Counted from the first letter of the stretch, positions 9,515 to 19,668 are shown. The stretch is 64,000 bases of DNA from an uncultured Croceicoccus sp. (GCF_947496385.1 NZ_CANMCP010000002.1:62001-126000); one strand, 5' to 3'. The notes: generated from the sequence alone by a model not told the origin. Program-made: numbers and translations.

Positions 9515-9543
9515 CCATTGCGAAAGCGCGCGCAGCTTGTCAA
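9515..9543 (-). promoter_or_regulatory. Candidate promoter of the B12 riboswitch/btuB transcript
   Basis: On the minus strand a perfect -35 TTGACA (9543-9538) is followed after 17 bases by CAATGG (9520-9515), a weak -10. The predicted start, near 9507, falls just before the riboswitch core at about 9480. The -35 and spacing are good and the -10 is poor, so this is moderate evidence. Confidence 0.45.
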
Positions 9544-9554
9544 TCCCGCGATGG

Positions 9555-10172
9555 TCAGAAATCGATGCCCTGCTGCGCACGGATGCCGCCGTGATAGGCG
9601 TGCTTGATCTCCGTCATTTCCGTCACCGTATCGGCATAGTCCATCAAGGCTTGCGGCGCGTTTCGCCCGGTCAGGATCACCGCCGTCTCGCCCCTCGCTT
9701 CCAGCGCGGCGATCACCGCATCCGGTTCGAGATAATCGTAGCGCAACGCGATATGGATCTCGTCCAGCACGACGAGATCGTATGTCCCCGACGCGATCAG
9801 CCCGGCGGCGGTCGCGAGCGCCTTCTCCGCCGCCTCGATGTCGCGCGCGCGATCCTGCGTGTCCCAGGTGAAGCCTTCGCCCATCACGTGCCAGTCGATG
9901 GCATCGGGAAAGCGGGCAAAGAAATTCTTCTCGCCCGTCTTCCACTTGCCCTTGATGAATTGCACCACCGCGATCTTCTTGTCCCAGCCCAGCGCGCGCG
10001 CCATCACGCCAAAGGCCGAGCTCGACTTCCCCTTTCCATCGCCGGTATGCACCAGCACCAGCCCGCGCTCCGGATCGGTCAGTTCTCGCCGGCGCTTGGC
10101 CTGCGATTTCTGCATTTCCTGCATCCGGGCCTTGTGCTGTGCGGAGGTTTCGTCAGGCGTCGCGTCGGTCAT
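9555..10172 (-). CDS. cobO: Corrinoid adenosyltransferase CobO/BtuR
   Basis: 205 aa. It transfers the adenosyl group of ATP to cob(I)alamin or its precursors. The P-loop is HTGDGKGKSSSA, followed by VVQFIKGKWKTGE, the Walker-B-like DLVVLDEIHIALRYDYL and the C-terminal EMTEIKHAYHGGIRAQQGIDF, all typical of the BtuR/CobO/CobP type. I take the ATG at 10172. The frame reaches a TTG at 10184, but an ATG with GGAA upstream is more likely. It lies upstream of the riboswitch, so it is probably transcribed on its own. Confidence 0.95.
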   Translation of the reverse strand: MTDATPDETSAQHKARMQEMQKSQAKRRRELTDPERGLVLVHTGDGKGKSSSAFGVMARALGWDKKIAVVQFIKGKWKTGEKNFFARFPDAIDWHVMGEGFTWDTQDRARDIEAAEKALATAAGLIASGTYDLVVLDEIHIALRYDYLEPDAVIAALEARGETAVILTGRNAPQALMDYADTVTEMTEIKHAYHGGIRAQQGIDF

Positions 10173-10325
10173 GATGGGTTCCAATTCGTGGTAATCTTTC
10201 CGCCCTGGCTAGCAGCAATCGCGCGGCGCGCAACACGCCGCCATCGCGCGCCATACGCAGAGCCACAAGCCGTCTAGGCAACGCCGTCGCCCCTCGCCTA
10301 TAGCGGCGCGCGAGGGAGAAGGCGC

Positions 10326-11591
10326 ATGTTGCAAGGGTTTGGGGGTCACGGGCGCGTATTGCTGGCGAGCATGGTCGGCACGGCGGTCGAATTCTACGAT
10401 TTCTATGTCTATGCGACCGCCGCCGCGCTGGTCTTCGGTCCGCTCTTCTTTCCGGCAGGATCGCCGTCGGCCCAATTGCTCGCCGCCTATGCCAGCCTTG
10501 GCGTGGCCTTTGTCGCGCGGCCCGTCGGGGCGGCGGTGTTCGGCCATTTCGGCGACCGGATCGGACGCAAATCCACGCTAGTCGCCTCGCTCTTGCTCAT
10601 GGGCGGGTCGACCTTGCTGATCGCGTTTCTCCCGACCTATGAAATGGCGGGATGGCTGGCGCCGTTGATGCTGTGCATCCTGCGTTTCGGACAGGGTTTC
10701 GGCCTCGGCGGGGAGTGGGGCGGCGCGGCCCTGCTCGCGGTGGAAAACGCGCCGCCGGGTTACAAGGCGCGGTTCGGCATGTTCCCGCAACTGGGCGCGC
10801 CGATCGGCTTCATCCTCGCCAATGGATTCTTTCTTCTGCTCGGTTCGGTGTTGAGCGATGCGCAATTCGTCGAATGGGGCTGGCGGGTGCCGTTCCTGCT
10901 CAGTGCGGTGCTGGTCGTGCTGGGACTGTGGGTGCGGCTCAAGCTGACGGAGACGCCGGCCTTCGCCGCCGCGATGGAGGAGGCTCCCCCGGCCAAGGCG
11001 CCGATGGCGGACCTGCTGCGCTCCCACCTGCCCGCGACGCTGGCGGGCACGTTTTCGGTCGTGGCCTGTTTCGCCGTGTTCTATCTTTCGACCGCCTTCG
11101 CGCTGGGATACGGGACGACGACGCTCGGCTATGGCCGGTCCGAATTCCTCATGGTGCAGCTGGGCGCGATCCTTTTCATGGCGCTGGGCATCGTGCTGGC
11201 TGGGGTTGCGGCGGACCGGTCCTCGCCGCGCCGCGTGCTGATCGGGGGATGCGTGGGCGCGATCGGCGTGGGGCTTTTGATGGGGCCGCTGTTCGGCGGG
11301 GATTCGCTGTTCCTGATCTGGCTGTTCCTGTCGCTGGCGCTGCTGTGCATGGGGTTCCTGTATGGACCGCTCGGCGCCTATCTGCCCGAACTGTTTCCCG
11401 CGCGGGTCCGCTACAGCGGCGCATCGCTGACCTTCAACGTGGGCGGAATCCTTGGCGGAGCGGTGGCGCCGGTCGCGGCGCAGGCGCTGGCCGAAATCGG
11501 CGGGCTCGGCTTTGTTGGGCTCTATATCGCGGTGGCGGCACTGATCAGCATCCTTGCTCTCGCACTGAGCCGGGACCGCGCACCGGCATAA
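10326..11591 (+). CDS. MFS transporter, metabolite:H+ symporter (MHS) type
   Basis: 421 aa with about twelve hydrophobic segments. VGTAVEFYDFYVYATAAALVFGPLFF near the N-terminus and the signature DRIGRKSTL between helices 2 and 3 place it in the MHS branch of the major facilitator superfamily (shikimate, proline/betaine and dicarboxylate permease relatives). RFGQGFGLGGEWGGAALLAVE is the conserved helix-4/5 region. GGGAG precedes the ATG. The substrate cannot be read. It stands alone between the divergent cobO and the signalling cluster. Confidence 0.92.
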   Translation: MLQGFGGHGRVLLASMVGTAVEFYDFYVYATAAALVFGPLFFPAGSPSAQLLAAYASLGVAFVARPVGAAVFGHFGDRIGRKSTLVASLLLMGGSTLLIAFLPTYEMAGWLAPLMLCILRFGQGFGLGGEWGGAALLAVENAPPGYKARFGMFPQLGAPIGFILANGFFLLLGSVLSDAQFVEWGWRVPFLLSAVLVVLGLWVRLKLTETPAFAAAMEEAPPAKAPMADLLRSHLPATLAGTFSVVACFAVFYLSTAFALGYGTTTLGYGRSEFLMVQLGAILFMALGIVLAGVAADRSSPRRVLIGGCVGAIGVGLLMGPLFGGDSLFLIWLFLSLALLCMGFLYGPLGAYLPELFPARVRYSGASLTFNVGGILGGAVAPVAAQALAEIGGLGFVGLYIAVAALISILALALSRDRAPA

Positions 11592-11704
11592 GACAGTCCG
11601 TTTGCGGATCTTTTCTCCGACATCTCACGAGCCCCAGGTAAAGGTTTTACAAAGAATAATTCGCTAGGCTTATCCCGCACTTGCAAGAATCGGGACGCGC
11701 AAAG

Positions 11705-12196
11705 ATGAATGAGGAACAGCGGCTGGCCACACTTCACGGCTATGGCCTGCTCGATACGCCACAGGAAGAGGAGTTCGACGATGTCGTGCGCCGCGCGGCG
11801 AAACGGTTCGGCGTGCCGGTGGCGCTGATCTCGCTGATCGATGCCGACCGGCAATGGTTCAAGGCAAAGATCGGCCTTGAGCAGAGCGAGACACCGCGTT
11901 CGATGGCGTTCTGCGCCTATGCGATCGAGGGGGACGACGTGATGGTCGTCTGCGATGCGACGGCGGACGATCGTTTCATCGATAACCCGCTCGTGACGGG
12001 CGATCCGTCCATTCGTTTTTATGCCGGTGCGCCCATCGTTGCCGATGACGGGAGCAAGCTCGGCACGGTGTGCGTCATCGATCGGAAGATGCGCGAAAAT
12101 TTCGATGATGCGGAGAAGGCCGACCTTGTCGGATTTTCGCGCGAAGTCAGCGCCATTGCGGCCGCCCGGCGCAGGAATTCCGAAGAGCAGTCATGA
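11705..12196 (+). CDS. GAF-domain sensor protein
   Basis: 163 aa, essentially a single GAF domain: RLATLHGYGLLDTPQEEEFDDVVRRAA, then ALISLIDADRQWFKAKIGL, MAFCAYAI and FYAGAPIVADDGSKLGTVCVID. This form (LLDTPxEExFD) often precedes kinase or GGDEF modules. Here it is a stand-alone protein whose stop overlaps the start of the big hybrid kinase by 4 bases (ATGA). The two are probably made in fixed ratio and may act together. The ATG at 11705 is chosen over a TTG at 11681. The ligand is unknown. Confidence 0.88.
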   Translation: MNEEQRLATLHGYGLLDTPQEEEFDDVVRRAAKRFGVPVALISLIDADRQWFKAKIGLEQSETPRSMAFCAYAIEGDDVMVVCDATADDRFIDNPLVTGDPSIRFYAGAPIVADDGSKLGTVCVIDRKMRENFDDAEKADLVGFSREVSAIAAARRRNSEEQS

Positions 12197-15100
12197 TCAA
12201 TCCGGCGCGAATTTCGAATATGCGCTTAACGAAAGATATTGTCCCCACCTCGGCCGCCGGCGGGGTGGCGCTTCGCTTTGCCCTTGTCGCGCTGTGCTAT
12301 TTCGTTCTGGCCATGGCCGCGTTGCAACTTGCGCCGCCGGCGGGCCATTCGATTGTTATCTGGCCCGCCTCGGGTGTGGCGATCGGGGCTCTGGTCATCC
12401 TTGGCTATCGCATGGCGGGCGCGGTGTTTCTGGGCGCGCTGGCGAGCGGGCTCTATTTCTTCAAACGCGGATTTCTGCCCTCCGCCGAACTTGCCCTGCT
12501 GGCGGCTATTCTTACTGCTGCGGGATCGACGGCACAGGCTGCGGTGGGTGCATTCCTCATCCGCCGGCAGGTCGGTTTCCCGATACAGCTTGGCGGCGGG
12601 CGCGATGCGCTGCGGCTGATGATCCTTGCCGCGCCGGTGACGTGCCTTGTCGGGACCGTCTTCGGCGTCGCGGCGATGGTTGCGACAGGCTATCTGAATG
12701 CGTCCGATCTCCTCTCCGTGTCGCTGCGCTGGTGGATGGGGAGCATGGTCGGCGTGCTGATCGTTCTGCCGCTGTTTCTTTTGGCTCCGTGGATGCGCAA
12801 CAAGGTGTTCTGGCGCAAAAAGCCGCTTGATCCGTTTCCGGCGCTTCCGTTCATGGCGGTCATTCTGATGCTTATGGCGACGCTCGTCGGCTGGCACATG
12901 GTCACGCAAAACTGCCATCAACGGGTGCAGGCAACGTTCGACGGACTGGTGAACGACAATGCACAGGCGCTGACCAACCGTGTGGAATCCTATGGACAGG
13001 CACTAGACAGCGCCGCCGGGCTTTTCGAGATTTCCGACGAGATAACACCGGGCGAATGGCGTACCTATGTGCTCGGTCTCGTGTCGGGCGGAACATTGCC
13101 CGGCATAACCGGGCTCGGCATTATCGAGCCTGTCGCCGATGATCGTATCGCGGCATTCGTCGCGCAGAAGAGAGAGGCCGGCCTGCAAGGCTTCGACGTT
13201 CACCCGGTCGACGATCACGGCGAAAATCTCGTCATTTCGCTTGCCGAACCGATCGAGACGAATGCCAAGGCGATCGGCTTCAATATCGCGTCGGAAGAGC
13301 ACCGCCGACAGGCCGCGCTACAGGCTCGCGATACGGGCGAGGCGGTGATTTCCGATCGCATCACGCTCGTGCAGGACGCAAGCGAGAGCGTCGGTTTTCT
13401 GCTGCTCCATCCCGTTTACAGGCCCGGAATGCCCACCGAAACGGTCGCGCAACGACGCGCGGCACTTCGCGAATGGATATACGCGCCCTTCATCGCGCCC
13501 CGTTTCATGCATGGGCTATCGGCGAGCCAGAACGAATTTTTCGACGTCACGATCTACGACGGAAAGCGACCGGACGCCGCCCGGATTCTCTACACCAATG
13601 TCGACGATGACATGGCGGGGCGTCCGCCGATGTTCACGCGGCAAAAGACGATCCGGGTCATGGGCCGCGACTGGACCATCGTCTGGCGCAGCACGAACGC
13701 CTTCGAAAAGCGGATGAGCACGTACGAAGCGTATCTGGTCTTGCTGGGCGGGCTGCTGCTTACGCTCGTCTTCGCGGCCGTCCTGCTGGCCGGGCTTCGC
13801 CGCGAGGCGGAGGTCCGGGCCGAAGTGGACAGTCGCACCGCCCAGTTGCGCGCCACCGTGACCGCTCTGCGCGACAGCGAGCGGGAATTCGCCAATCTCA
13901 CCGGCCTGTCGCCCGCCGGCATATTCCGCACCGATCCGTTCGGGTTCTGCACCTATGTCAACAAGGCGTGGCTGCGCACGACGGGGCTCACGGCGTCGCG
14001 TGCGCTCGGGGCGGGGTGGATCGATGCGGTCCATCCCGATGACAAGGCGCATTTCAAGAAAGTCTGGCTCGATGCGATCCATCATTCAAAGCAGCTGAGG
14101 ACCGAGGTTCGCTTCTACAAGCCCGGTTTTCCGCCCTTCTGGGTCGATCTGATCGCTGCGCCCAACCGCGACGAGGATGGCAACACGCTCGGTTTCATCG
14201 GGGTGGCCATCGACGTGTCGGAACAGAAACGTGCATCCGACGCGCTGAAGGAGAGCGAGCAGCGGTTTCAATCGCTTTCGGATCTTTCGCCTGCCGCCAT
14301 TTTCCGGACCGCCCCGGACGGTATGTTCACCTATGTGAACGCGGTCTGGTCGCGCATGACCGGGATGGATGCGCGCGACACGTTCGGGCTTGGCTGGACC
14401 AGGGCGATCCATCCCGACGACGTGACGCTGCTCATGAAACGCTGGTTCGACGCCGCGGCGAAGCGTGTTGCCCACCGGCATGAATTCCGGCTGCGCAATC
14501 GGAGGGACGGCACGGTCTTCCGGGTCGATGCCATCGCCACGCCCGAATGGGACGAAAGCGGCGAGTTTCGCGGATATATCTGTGTCGCCATGGACATTAC
14601 CGAACGGGCGCAATTCGAAAAGGACCTGGCCGAACGCGACGAACAGCTTTCCCTTCTCGCGCAGAACGCGACCGATGCGGTGTTCCGCATCGGGCTCGAC
14701 GGCGTTTGCATCTACGCATCGCCCTCGACGCGCGACGTGCTCGGCGTTCCGCCCGAACTGCTTATCGGCAAGAATGCGCACAGCCACATTCATCCCGAAG
14801 ACGAGGAGATGATGCGCAGCGCCTGGAGAGATCTGATCAGCGGCGCAAGGGACAGGAACATCCTCGCCTACCGCTCCCGCATTCCCGAAATCGACGCAGA
14901 TTATCGCTGGCTTGAGGCGAATGTCGCACTGATCCGCGATGCCGCGACCGGGGAGGCGCGCGAGGTTTCGGCATCGATCCGCGATGTCGAGGATCGCAAG
15001 CAGCTGGAATTCGACCTGATCGCGGCACGCCGCCGCGCCGAGGCGGCCGCCGCCGCAAAGGCCACCTTCCTCGCCAATATGAGCCATGAGATCCGCACGC

Positions 15101-16521
15101 CGATGAACGGCGTCGTCGGCTTCACCGAAATGCTTCTCGACAGCGACCTGACCCCCGATCAGCGTGACAAGGCCCGGCTTATCGCGGATTCCGGGCGGGC
15201 GATGATGCAGATTCTCAACGACATTCTCGACATTTCGAAGATCGACGCAGGACAGATGACGATCGAGCGTCAGAGCTTCGACCTGCGCGAGACGGTCGGC
15301 GCCAGCATGCGCGTGCTAGAGGCCACCGCCCGGCAGAAACAGCTCGAATTCACGCTCGATGTCGCGGATGACGTACCGCAAACCGTTCTTGGCGATGCGC
15401 TCCGCCTGCGTCAGGTCGTGACCAATCTGATTGGCAATGCGATCAAGTTCACGAGCAGCGGTTATGTGCGGACCGATGTCACGCGCAGCACCCACGAAGG
15501 GCGCGACTGCCTCGTGATCGCGGTGCGGGATTCGGGGATCGGCATTGCCGAGGACAGGCTCGAAACCATCTTCCGCGAATTCAGCCAGGCCGACGAATCC
15601 ACCGCGCGCCTGTACGGCGGCACCGGCCTCGGGCTTACGATCAGCAGCGAGCTCGCCCGCATGATGGACGGCAATCTTCACGTGGAGAGCACGCCGGGCG
15701 AGGGTTCGACCTTCACGCTCACCATTCCGGTGGAGCTGACGCGCGAGGCGGTCACCGCCGAGGAGGAAACCGACGATCCGGAATGGCCCGGCTTTGCCAG
15801 CCCGCCCCGCGTGCTCATCGCCGAGGATCACGACATCAACCAGGTGCTGATCCTGTCGATGGCGGACAAGTTGAACCTTGACGCCGATATTGCCGAAAAC
15901 GGCGAGGAAGCCGTCCGAATGGCAAAGGAGGCCAAGCACTTCGGCGACCCCTACGCGCTTGTGCTGATGGATATGCAGATGCCGGTCATGGACGGATTGC
16001 AGGCGGCACGGACATTGCGGGCCGAAGGGTTCGACGCACGCGAACTGCCCATTATTGCGCAGACGGCCAATGCCTATCGGGAGGACGTCGAACGCTGTCT
16101 TGCCGCAGGGATGCAGGATCATGTGGCGAAACCCATTCGCCTTGACCTGCTCAAGAAGAAGATTGCGCGCTGGATCAATCGCGATCTGGTCGTTGTGACA
16201 CCGCCTGCGCCGCCCCCTCCCGTCGCGAAGAACAGCGCCGCAAGCCCGGTGGAAGTACGCTATCTTGCGCTTCGCCGCGAAACCCTGGATGCCGTGCATG
16301 CCATCAACCCCGACCATGCCGATGACGACGCGGTCAATGGTATCATCCGCCTTCTGCATCAGCTTGCCGGGGTGGCGGGCGCATTTGGTGAGGATAGCCT
16401 AGGCGAAGAAGCGCGACGGCAGCAGGCCGCCCTCAAGGAAAGCACCGGCGATGCCCGGCCTGCCGCGCTTGCACGGGCAAAAGGTGCCTTTGTGCAGATC
16501 CTGAATGCGAGCACGCGTTGA
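12193..16521 (+). CDS. MASE1-CHASE-PAS hybrid histidine kinase with receiver and Hpt-like domain
   Basis: 1442 aa. Order: a MASE1-type membrane region (about residues 20-215), a CHASE-like periplasmic domain (about 225-500), a second transmembrane helix near 515-535, three PAS units (about 555-960), HisKA with phospho-acceptor H965 in NMSHEIRTPMNG, and an HATPase domain (NLIGNAIKFTSSG, DSGIGI, GGTGLGLTI). These are followed by a receiver (ED at 1211-1212, phospho-acceptor D1260, KP pair) and a C-terminal Hpt-like helix bundle with H1389 in LLHQLAGVAGAFGE. It therefore looks able to run a full internal phosphorelay. It is coupled to the GAF gene. Signal and target are unknown. Confidence 0.92.
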   Translation: MINPARISNMRLTKDIVPTSAAGGVALRFALVALCYFVLAMAALQLAPPAGHSIVIWPASGVAIGALVILGYRMAGAVFLGALASGLYFFKRGFLPSAELALLAAILTAAGSTAQAAVGAFLIRRQVGFPIQLGGGRDALRLMILAAPVTCLVGTVFGVAAMVATGYLNASDLLSVSLRWWMGSMVGVLIVLPLFLLAPWMRNKVFWRKKPLDPFPALPFMAVILMLMATLVGWHMVTQNCHQRVQATFDGLVNDNAQALTNRVESYGQALDSAAGLFEISDEITPGEWRTYVLGLVSGGTLPGITGLGIIEPVADDRIAAFVAQKREAGLQGFDVHPVDDHGENLVISLAEPIETNAKAIGFNIASEEHRRQAALQARDTGEAVISDRITLVQDASESVGFLLLHPVYRPGMPTETVAQRRAALREWIYAPFIAPRFMHGLSASQNEFFDVTIYDGKRPDAARILYTNVDDDMAGRPPMFTRQKTIRVMGRDWTIVWRSTNAFEKRMSTYEAYLVLLGGLLLTLVFAAVLLAGLRREAEVRAEVDSRTAQLRATVTALRDSEREFANLTGLSPAGIFRTDPFGFCTYVNKAWLRTTGLTASRALGAGWIDAVHPDDKAHFKKVWLDAIHHSKQLRTEVRFYKPGFPPFWVDLIAAPNRDEDGNTLGFIGVAIDVSEQKRASDALKESEQRFQSLSDLSPAAIFRTAPDGMFTYVNAVWSRMTGMDARDTFGLGWTRAIHPDDVTLLMKRWFDAAAKRVAHRHEFRLRNRRDGTVFRVDAIATPEWDESGEFRGYICVAMDITERAQFEKDLAERDEQLSLLAQNATDAVFRIGLDGVCIYASPSTRDVLGVPPELLIGKNAHSHIHPEDEEMMRSAWRDLISGARDRNILAYRSRIPEIDADYRWLEANVALIRDAATGEAREVSASIRDVEDRKQLEFDLIAARRRAEAAAAAKATFLANMSHEIRTPMNGVVGFTEMLLDSDLTPDQRDKARLIADSGRAMMQILNDILDISKIDAGQMTIERQSFDLRETVGASMRVLEATARQKQLEFTLDVADDVPQTVLGDALRLRQVVTNLIGNAIKFTSSGYVRTDVTRSTHEGRDCLVIAVRDSGIGIAEDRLETIFREFSQADESTARLYGGTGLGLTISSELARMMDGNLHVESTPGEGSTFTLTIPVELTREAVTAEEETDDPEWPGFASPPRVLIAEDHDINQVLILSMADKLNLDADIAENGEEAVRMAKEAKHFGDPYALVLMDMQMPVMDGLQAARTLRAEGFDARELPIIAQTANAYREDVERCLAAGMQDHVAKPIRLDLLKKKIARWINRDLVVVTPPAPPPPVAKNSAASPVEVRYLALRRETLDAVHAINPDHADDDAVNGIIRLLHQLAGVAGAFGEDSLGEEARRQQAALKESTGDARPAALARAKGAFVQILNASTR

Positions 16522-16638
16522 CCGGCCCGCGCCGTGCGAGGATACGCCCCGAGGACGCGCGATGCCAGCGGCGACAACCACGAAAATGGACCAATTCGTC
16601 CTTTCGTTTATCGCCTGTGTCCCGGATAGCTGACGGCC

Positions 16639-19600
16639 ATGTCCCTTTCCCTGCGCGGCCTTGCCTTTGCTCTCCCCATCGTGGCGCTTGTCGTCGGGGT
16701 CATGACCTGGTTCGCCTATACTTCCACCGTGGCCGACTATCGTGACAATCGCCTTGCCGAGCTGGTGACGTCCAATGCGTCGGTTCATGACAGCCTGCGC
16801 CGCGAGATGCAGACCATCGCCGATGCACAGCGCCAGGCCGCAACGATCATGGCGCGCCGGGTCGAAGCAGGGCCGCAAACGCGGTTCGAAAGCATCTTCG
16901 AAGAGGCATCGGACGGGGCCTACCATACGCGCGCCGATCTCTGGTCGGGACGCGAGGTCGAAGGCGGCATCGTCATCGAAGGACTCGGCGGTTTTGCGCC
17001 GCCCAATGTGTCCACCGAAGCGCGGCGGACTGTGCTGCCCGCCGCGTTCGAAACCATCGTGCAGATGGTCGGCGGGCTGCCGCACACGCTGGAAAGCCTC
17101 TACTTTTTCGCACCGAACAACGAGCTGCTTATCTACGCGCCGGAACGCTCCGACAAGCTCGGCTTCTATCGCAGCGCACCGGCGGATTTCGATTTCCAGG
17201 ATCTCGAATTCACGCGCATCACCACGCCGCGCAACAACCCGGTGGGCGAAATGCGCTGCACGAGCCTGCAAAATCCCGCCTATGACGACACCGGCCGGCT
17301 TTGGACGACCGGCTGCATGCTGCCCTTCCGTCCCGATGGCCGGCACATGGGCGCATGGGGCATCAGCATCCCGCTGGAGGCGATGACGGGCGGGTTGCGC
17401 CCCCCGCCCCCGGGCGCGCGGACGGTCATCCTCGGCCGCGAGGGGAAGCTGGTCCACGATTCCGCAATGATCGAGGACGAAGCGCGCAGATCGTCGGCCA
17501 ATATCGACCTTTCTGTTTCGACGGACGCACGGCTTCGCAATCTCGCGCTTTTGAACATGCGGGGCGAGCTGCCGGACGATGGTTATGTTCGCCCGCTCGA
17601 TGCGTATGTGTCCGTTCATCGGTTGGAATCGCCGGACTGGACCATTGTCACCATGCTTCCGCAGTCTGAACTCAATGCGCGCGGCTGGGCGATCGCATGG
17701 CGCGTCATCGTGGTTTCCGCGTCTGGAACCGTCATACTTGCGCTGATGCTCGCCGCGATATTCGACCGCTTCGTGGCCGCGCGGATAACGCGGCTTGCCC
17801 GCCGGGCGGAGAACATTTCCGCGACTGACGACACGCCGGAAACGGACACGCGCGCCAACGAAATCGACCGCCTCGAACAGGCGTTCGACACCATGGAACA
17901 ACGGATCGAGGAAGATCGGTTGCGCGGACGCCGGTCTTTCGACACGCTGATCGATGCGGCGCAAGGCTATGCCATGGTGCTGTTCGATACCGATGGCACG
18001 GTTTTGCGCGCCAATCGCGGCGCGATCGCGCTGCTGGGTGAGGAGGGCATTCAGAACCTTGCCCCCTTGCGCGCATTGGAAAATGACGAGGCGCCGCCGA
18101 CCCGGCTGGTCGAGCGTCCGCATCGCGGTGGTGGCAATCTCTGGCTCGAGGAGAGCTTTCTGCCGCTGCGTGACGACAACGGCGTTTTGTTCGGTGCCGC
18201 GTATATCGCCCATGACCTTACGGATCAGCGGACAAGGCAGCGCGAAATCGAGCAGAACCTGCTCTTCCTGGAACTTGCTCAGACCAATGCGCGCATCGGG
18301 CACTTCATGCTCGATCCGGGAACCATGCGCGTGTCGCTTTCGCGCTGGATCCGCGACCGTATCGGCATCACGGGCGATTTTATCCCGCTCGGGGAACTGA
18401 TCAACGTGTTCGATGCCGATAGCCAGAGCGCAACCATCGCGACGATACGCGACGCCTTGGGCAAGACGGGGCCTTTCAAGTTCGAGACACAGGCGCGCGC
18501 TGCGGACGGGACGAAGATCGATGTCCTGGTCAAAGGAACGGCCGTTTCGGAAAAGCACGGCAAGTCGGAACGAATTACCGGCTATTACGGCATAGTTCAG
18601 GACGTTACGCGCGAAAAGGCGGCACAAGCCGAAATTCTGTCCGCACGCGATGCCGCACGGGCCGAAGCGGACGCGCGCAGCGACCTCCTCGCAGTCGTAT
18701 CCCATGAAATCCGGACGCCGATTTCCGGAATTTTCGGGCTTATCGATCACGTCCGTCGGGAGCGTTCGCCCGACGAACGCAATCGCATTCTCACGCTTAT
18801 CAAGGACTCGGCGGAGGCATTGATGAGCACGCTCGACAACACGTTGCAGGGCATGCGAGCCGAACGTCAGGGCAGCGCAGGCGAGATCGAGAATTTCCGC
18901 CCGGCCGATCTGGTCGGACGGGTTGCGGAATTGTTTCGCCCGCTCGCCCGGCGCAAGGGCCTCATGATCGAGATGGACGCCGACAAGGGAACCGTCGCGG
19001 GCCGCCCCGCATATATTCAGCAGATCCTGGCGAATTTCATTTCCAACGCGGTAAAGTTCACGCCGTCGGGCCGCATATCCATCCGGGCGATGGCGCCACG
19101 CGATCCCTCTGCCGCTGGAGACGAGGCGCTATGGACCTTTAGCGTGACCGACACAGGGGGCGGCATCGCGCCCGAGCGCCTGAGCCGCCTGTTCGATCCT
19201 TTTGCGGGGAGCAGCGCCGACACGCTTGGCCGGCGGTCGGGTTCCGGCCTCGGCCTTTCGATCACGCGAAAGCTCGCGGAGGAAATGGGCGGCAGCGTTT
19301 CGGCCAGCAGCGAGATGGGCGAGGGAACCTGCATGACGTTGCGGCTGCCGCTGCCCGCTGCGGAAACGGAAACGGCGCAAGCGCGGATCTGCGGTACGAT
19401 CGCCATCGAGCTGAGCAGTGCGACGCTGGCCATCCAGGTGGAGGCGATTGCCGCCGCGCATGGTTTCCTGCCCCCTGCCGGCGATGCGCGGGCCGCTTCC
19501 GATATTCTGGTCACGGACCGGATGCCGGGCGCGGCAGACGATGCACGGCGGATCGTGGTGGTGGGTGAACGCGCCCCCGGGGTGAAGAAAACCGCCCGCT

Positions 19601-19668
19601 TCGTGCCCGGCCCGCGGGAATTGCTCGACATCTTGCCCGAGGTGCTGAAGGCTTCCGCCGATGCGTAG
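16639..19668 (+). CDS. Membrane histidine kinase (Cache-like sensor, HAMP, PAS) with degenerate C-terminal receiver-like tail
   Basis: 1009 aa. An N-terminal helix (residues 8-28), a large periplasmic sensor resembling dCache, and a second helix near 355-380 lead into HAMP, two PAS-like regions, HisKA with H689 in VVSHEIRTPISG, and a complete ATPase domain (ANFISNAVKFTPSG, DTGGGI, GSGLGLSI). The last about 100 residues end in ILVTDRMPG and resemble a receiver whose N-terminal acidic pair is missing (IAIELSS in its place). The gene overlaps the next one by 8 bases. The kinase is probably active, and the C-terminal tail may be a docking module only. Confidence 0.88.
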   Translation: MSLSLRGLAFALPIVALVVGVMTWFAYTSTVADYRDNRLAELVTSNASVHDSLRREMQTIADAQRQAATIMARRVEAGPQTRFESIFEEASDGAYHTRADLWSGREVEGGIVIEGLGGFAPPNVSTEARRTVLPAAFETIVQMVGGLPHTLESLYFFAPNNELLIYAPERSDKLGFYRSAPADFDFQDLEFTRITTPRNNPVGEMRCTSLQNPAYDDTGRLWTTGCMLPFRPDGRHMGAWGISIPLEAMTGGLRPPPPGARTVILGREGKLVHDSAMIEDEARRSSANIDLSVSTDARLRNLALLNMRGELPDDGYVRPLDAYVSVHRLESPDWTIVTMLPQSELNARGWAIAWRVIVVSASGTVILALMLAAIFDRFVAARITRLARRAENISATDDTPETDTRANEIDRLEQAFDTMEQRIEEDRLRGRRSFDTLIDAAQGYAMVLFDTDGTVLRANRGAIALLGEEGIQNLAPLRALENDEAPPTRLVERPHRGGGNLWLEESFLPLRDDNGVLFGAAYIAHDLTDQRTRQREIEQNLLFLELAQTNARIGHFMLDPGTMRVSLSRWIRDRIGITGDFIPLGELINVFDADSQSATIATIRDALGKTGPFKFETQARAADGTKIDVLVKGTAVSEKHGKSERITGYYGIVQDVTREKAAQAEILSARDAARAEADARSDLLAVVSHEIRTPISGIFGLIDHVRRERSPDERNRILTLIKDSAEALMSTLDNTLQGMRAERQGSAGEIENFRPADLVGRVAELFRPLARRKGLMIEMDADKGTVAGRPAYIQQILANFISNAVKFTPSGRISIRAMAPRDPSAAGDEALWTFSVTDTGGGIAPERLSRLFDPFAGSSADTLGRRSGSGLGLSITRKLAEEMGGSVSASSEMGEGTCMTLRLPLPAAETETAQARICGTIAIELSSATLAIQVEAIAAAHGFLPPAGDARAASDILVTDRMPGAADDARRIVVVGERAPGVKKTARFVPGPRELLDILPEVLKASADA

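Noticed and set aside
7258-9594. 778-codon open frame on the plus strand opposite btuB
   Set aside because: Antisense shadow which also runs through the riboswitch leader; no recognisable domain.
16399-18750. 783-codon minus-strand frame opposite the second kinase
   Set aside because: Antisense of a gene with full kinase motifs; no motif of its own.
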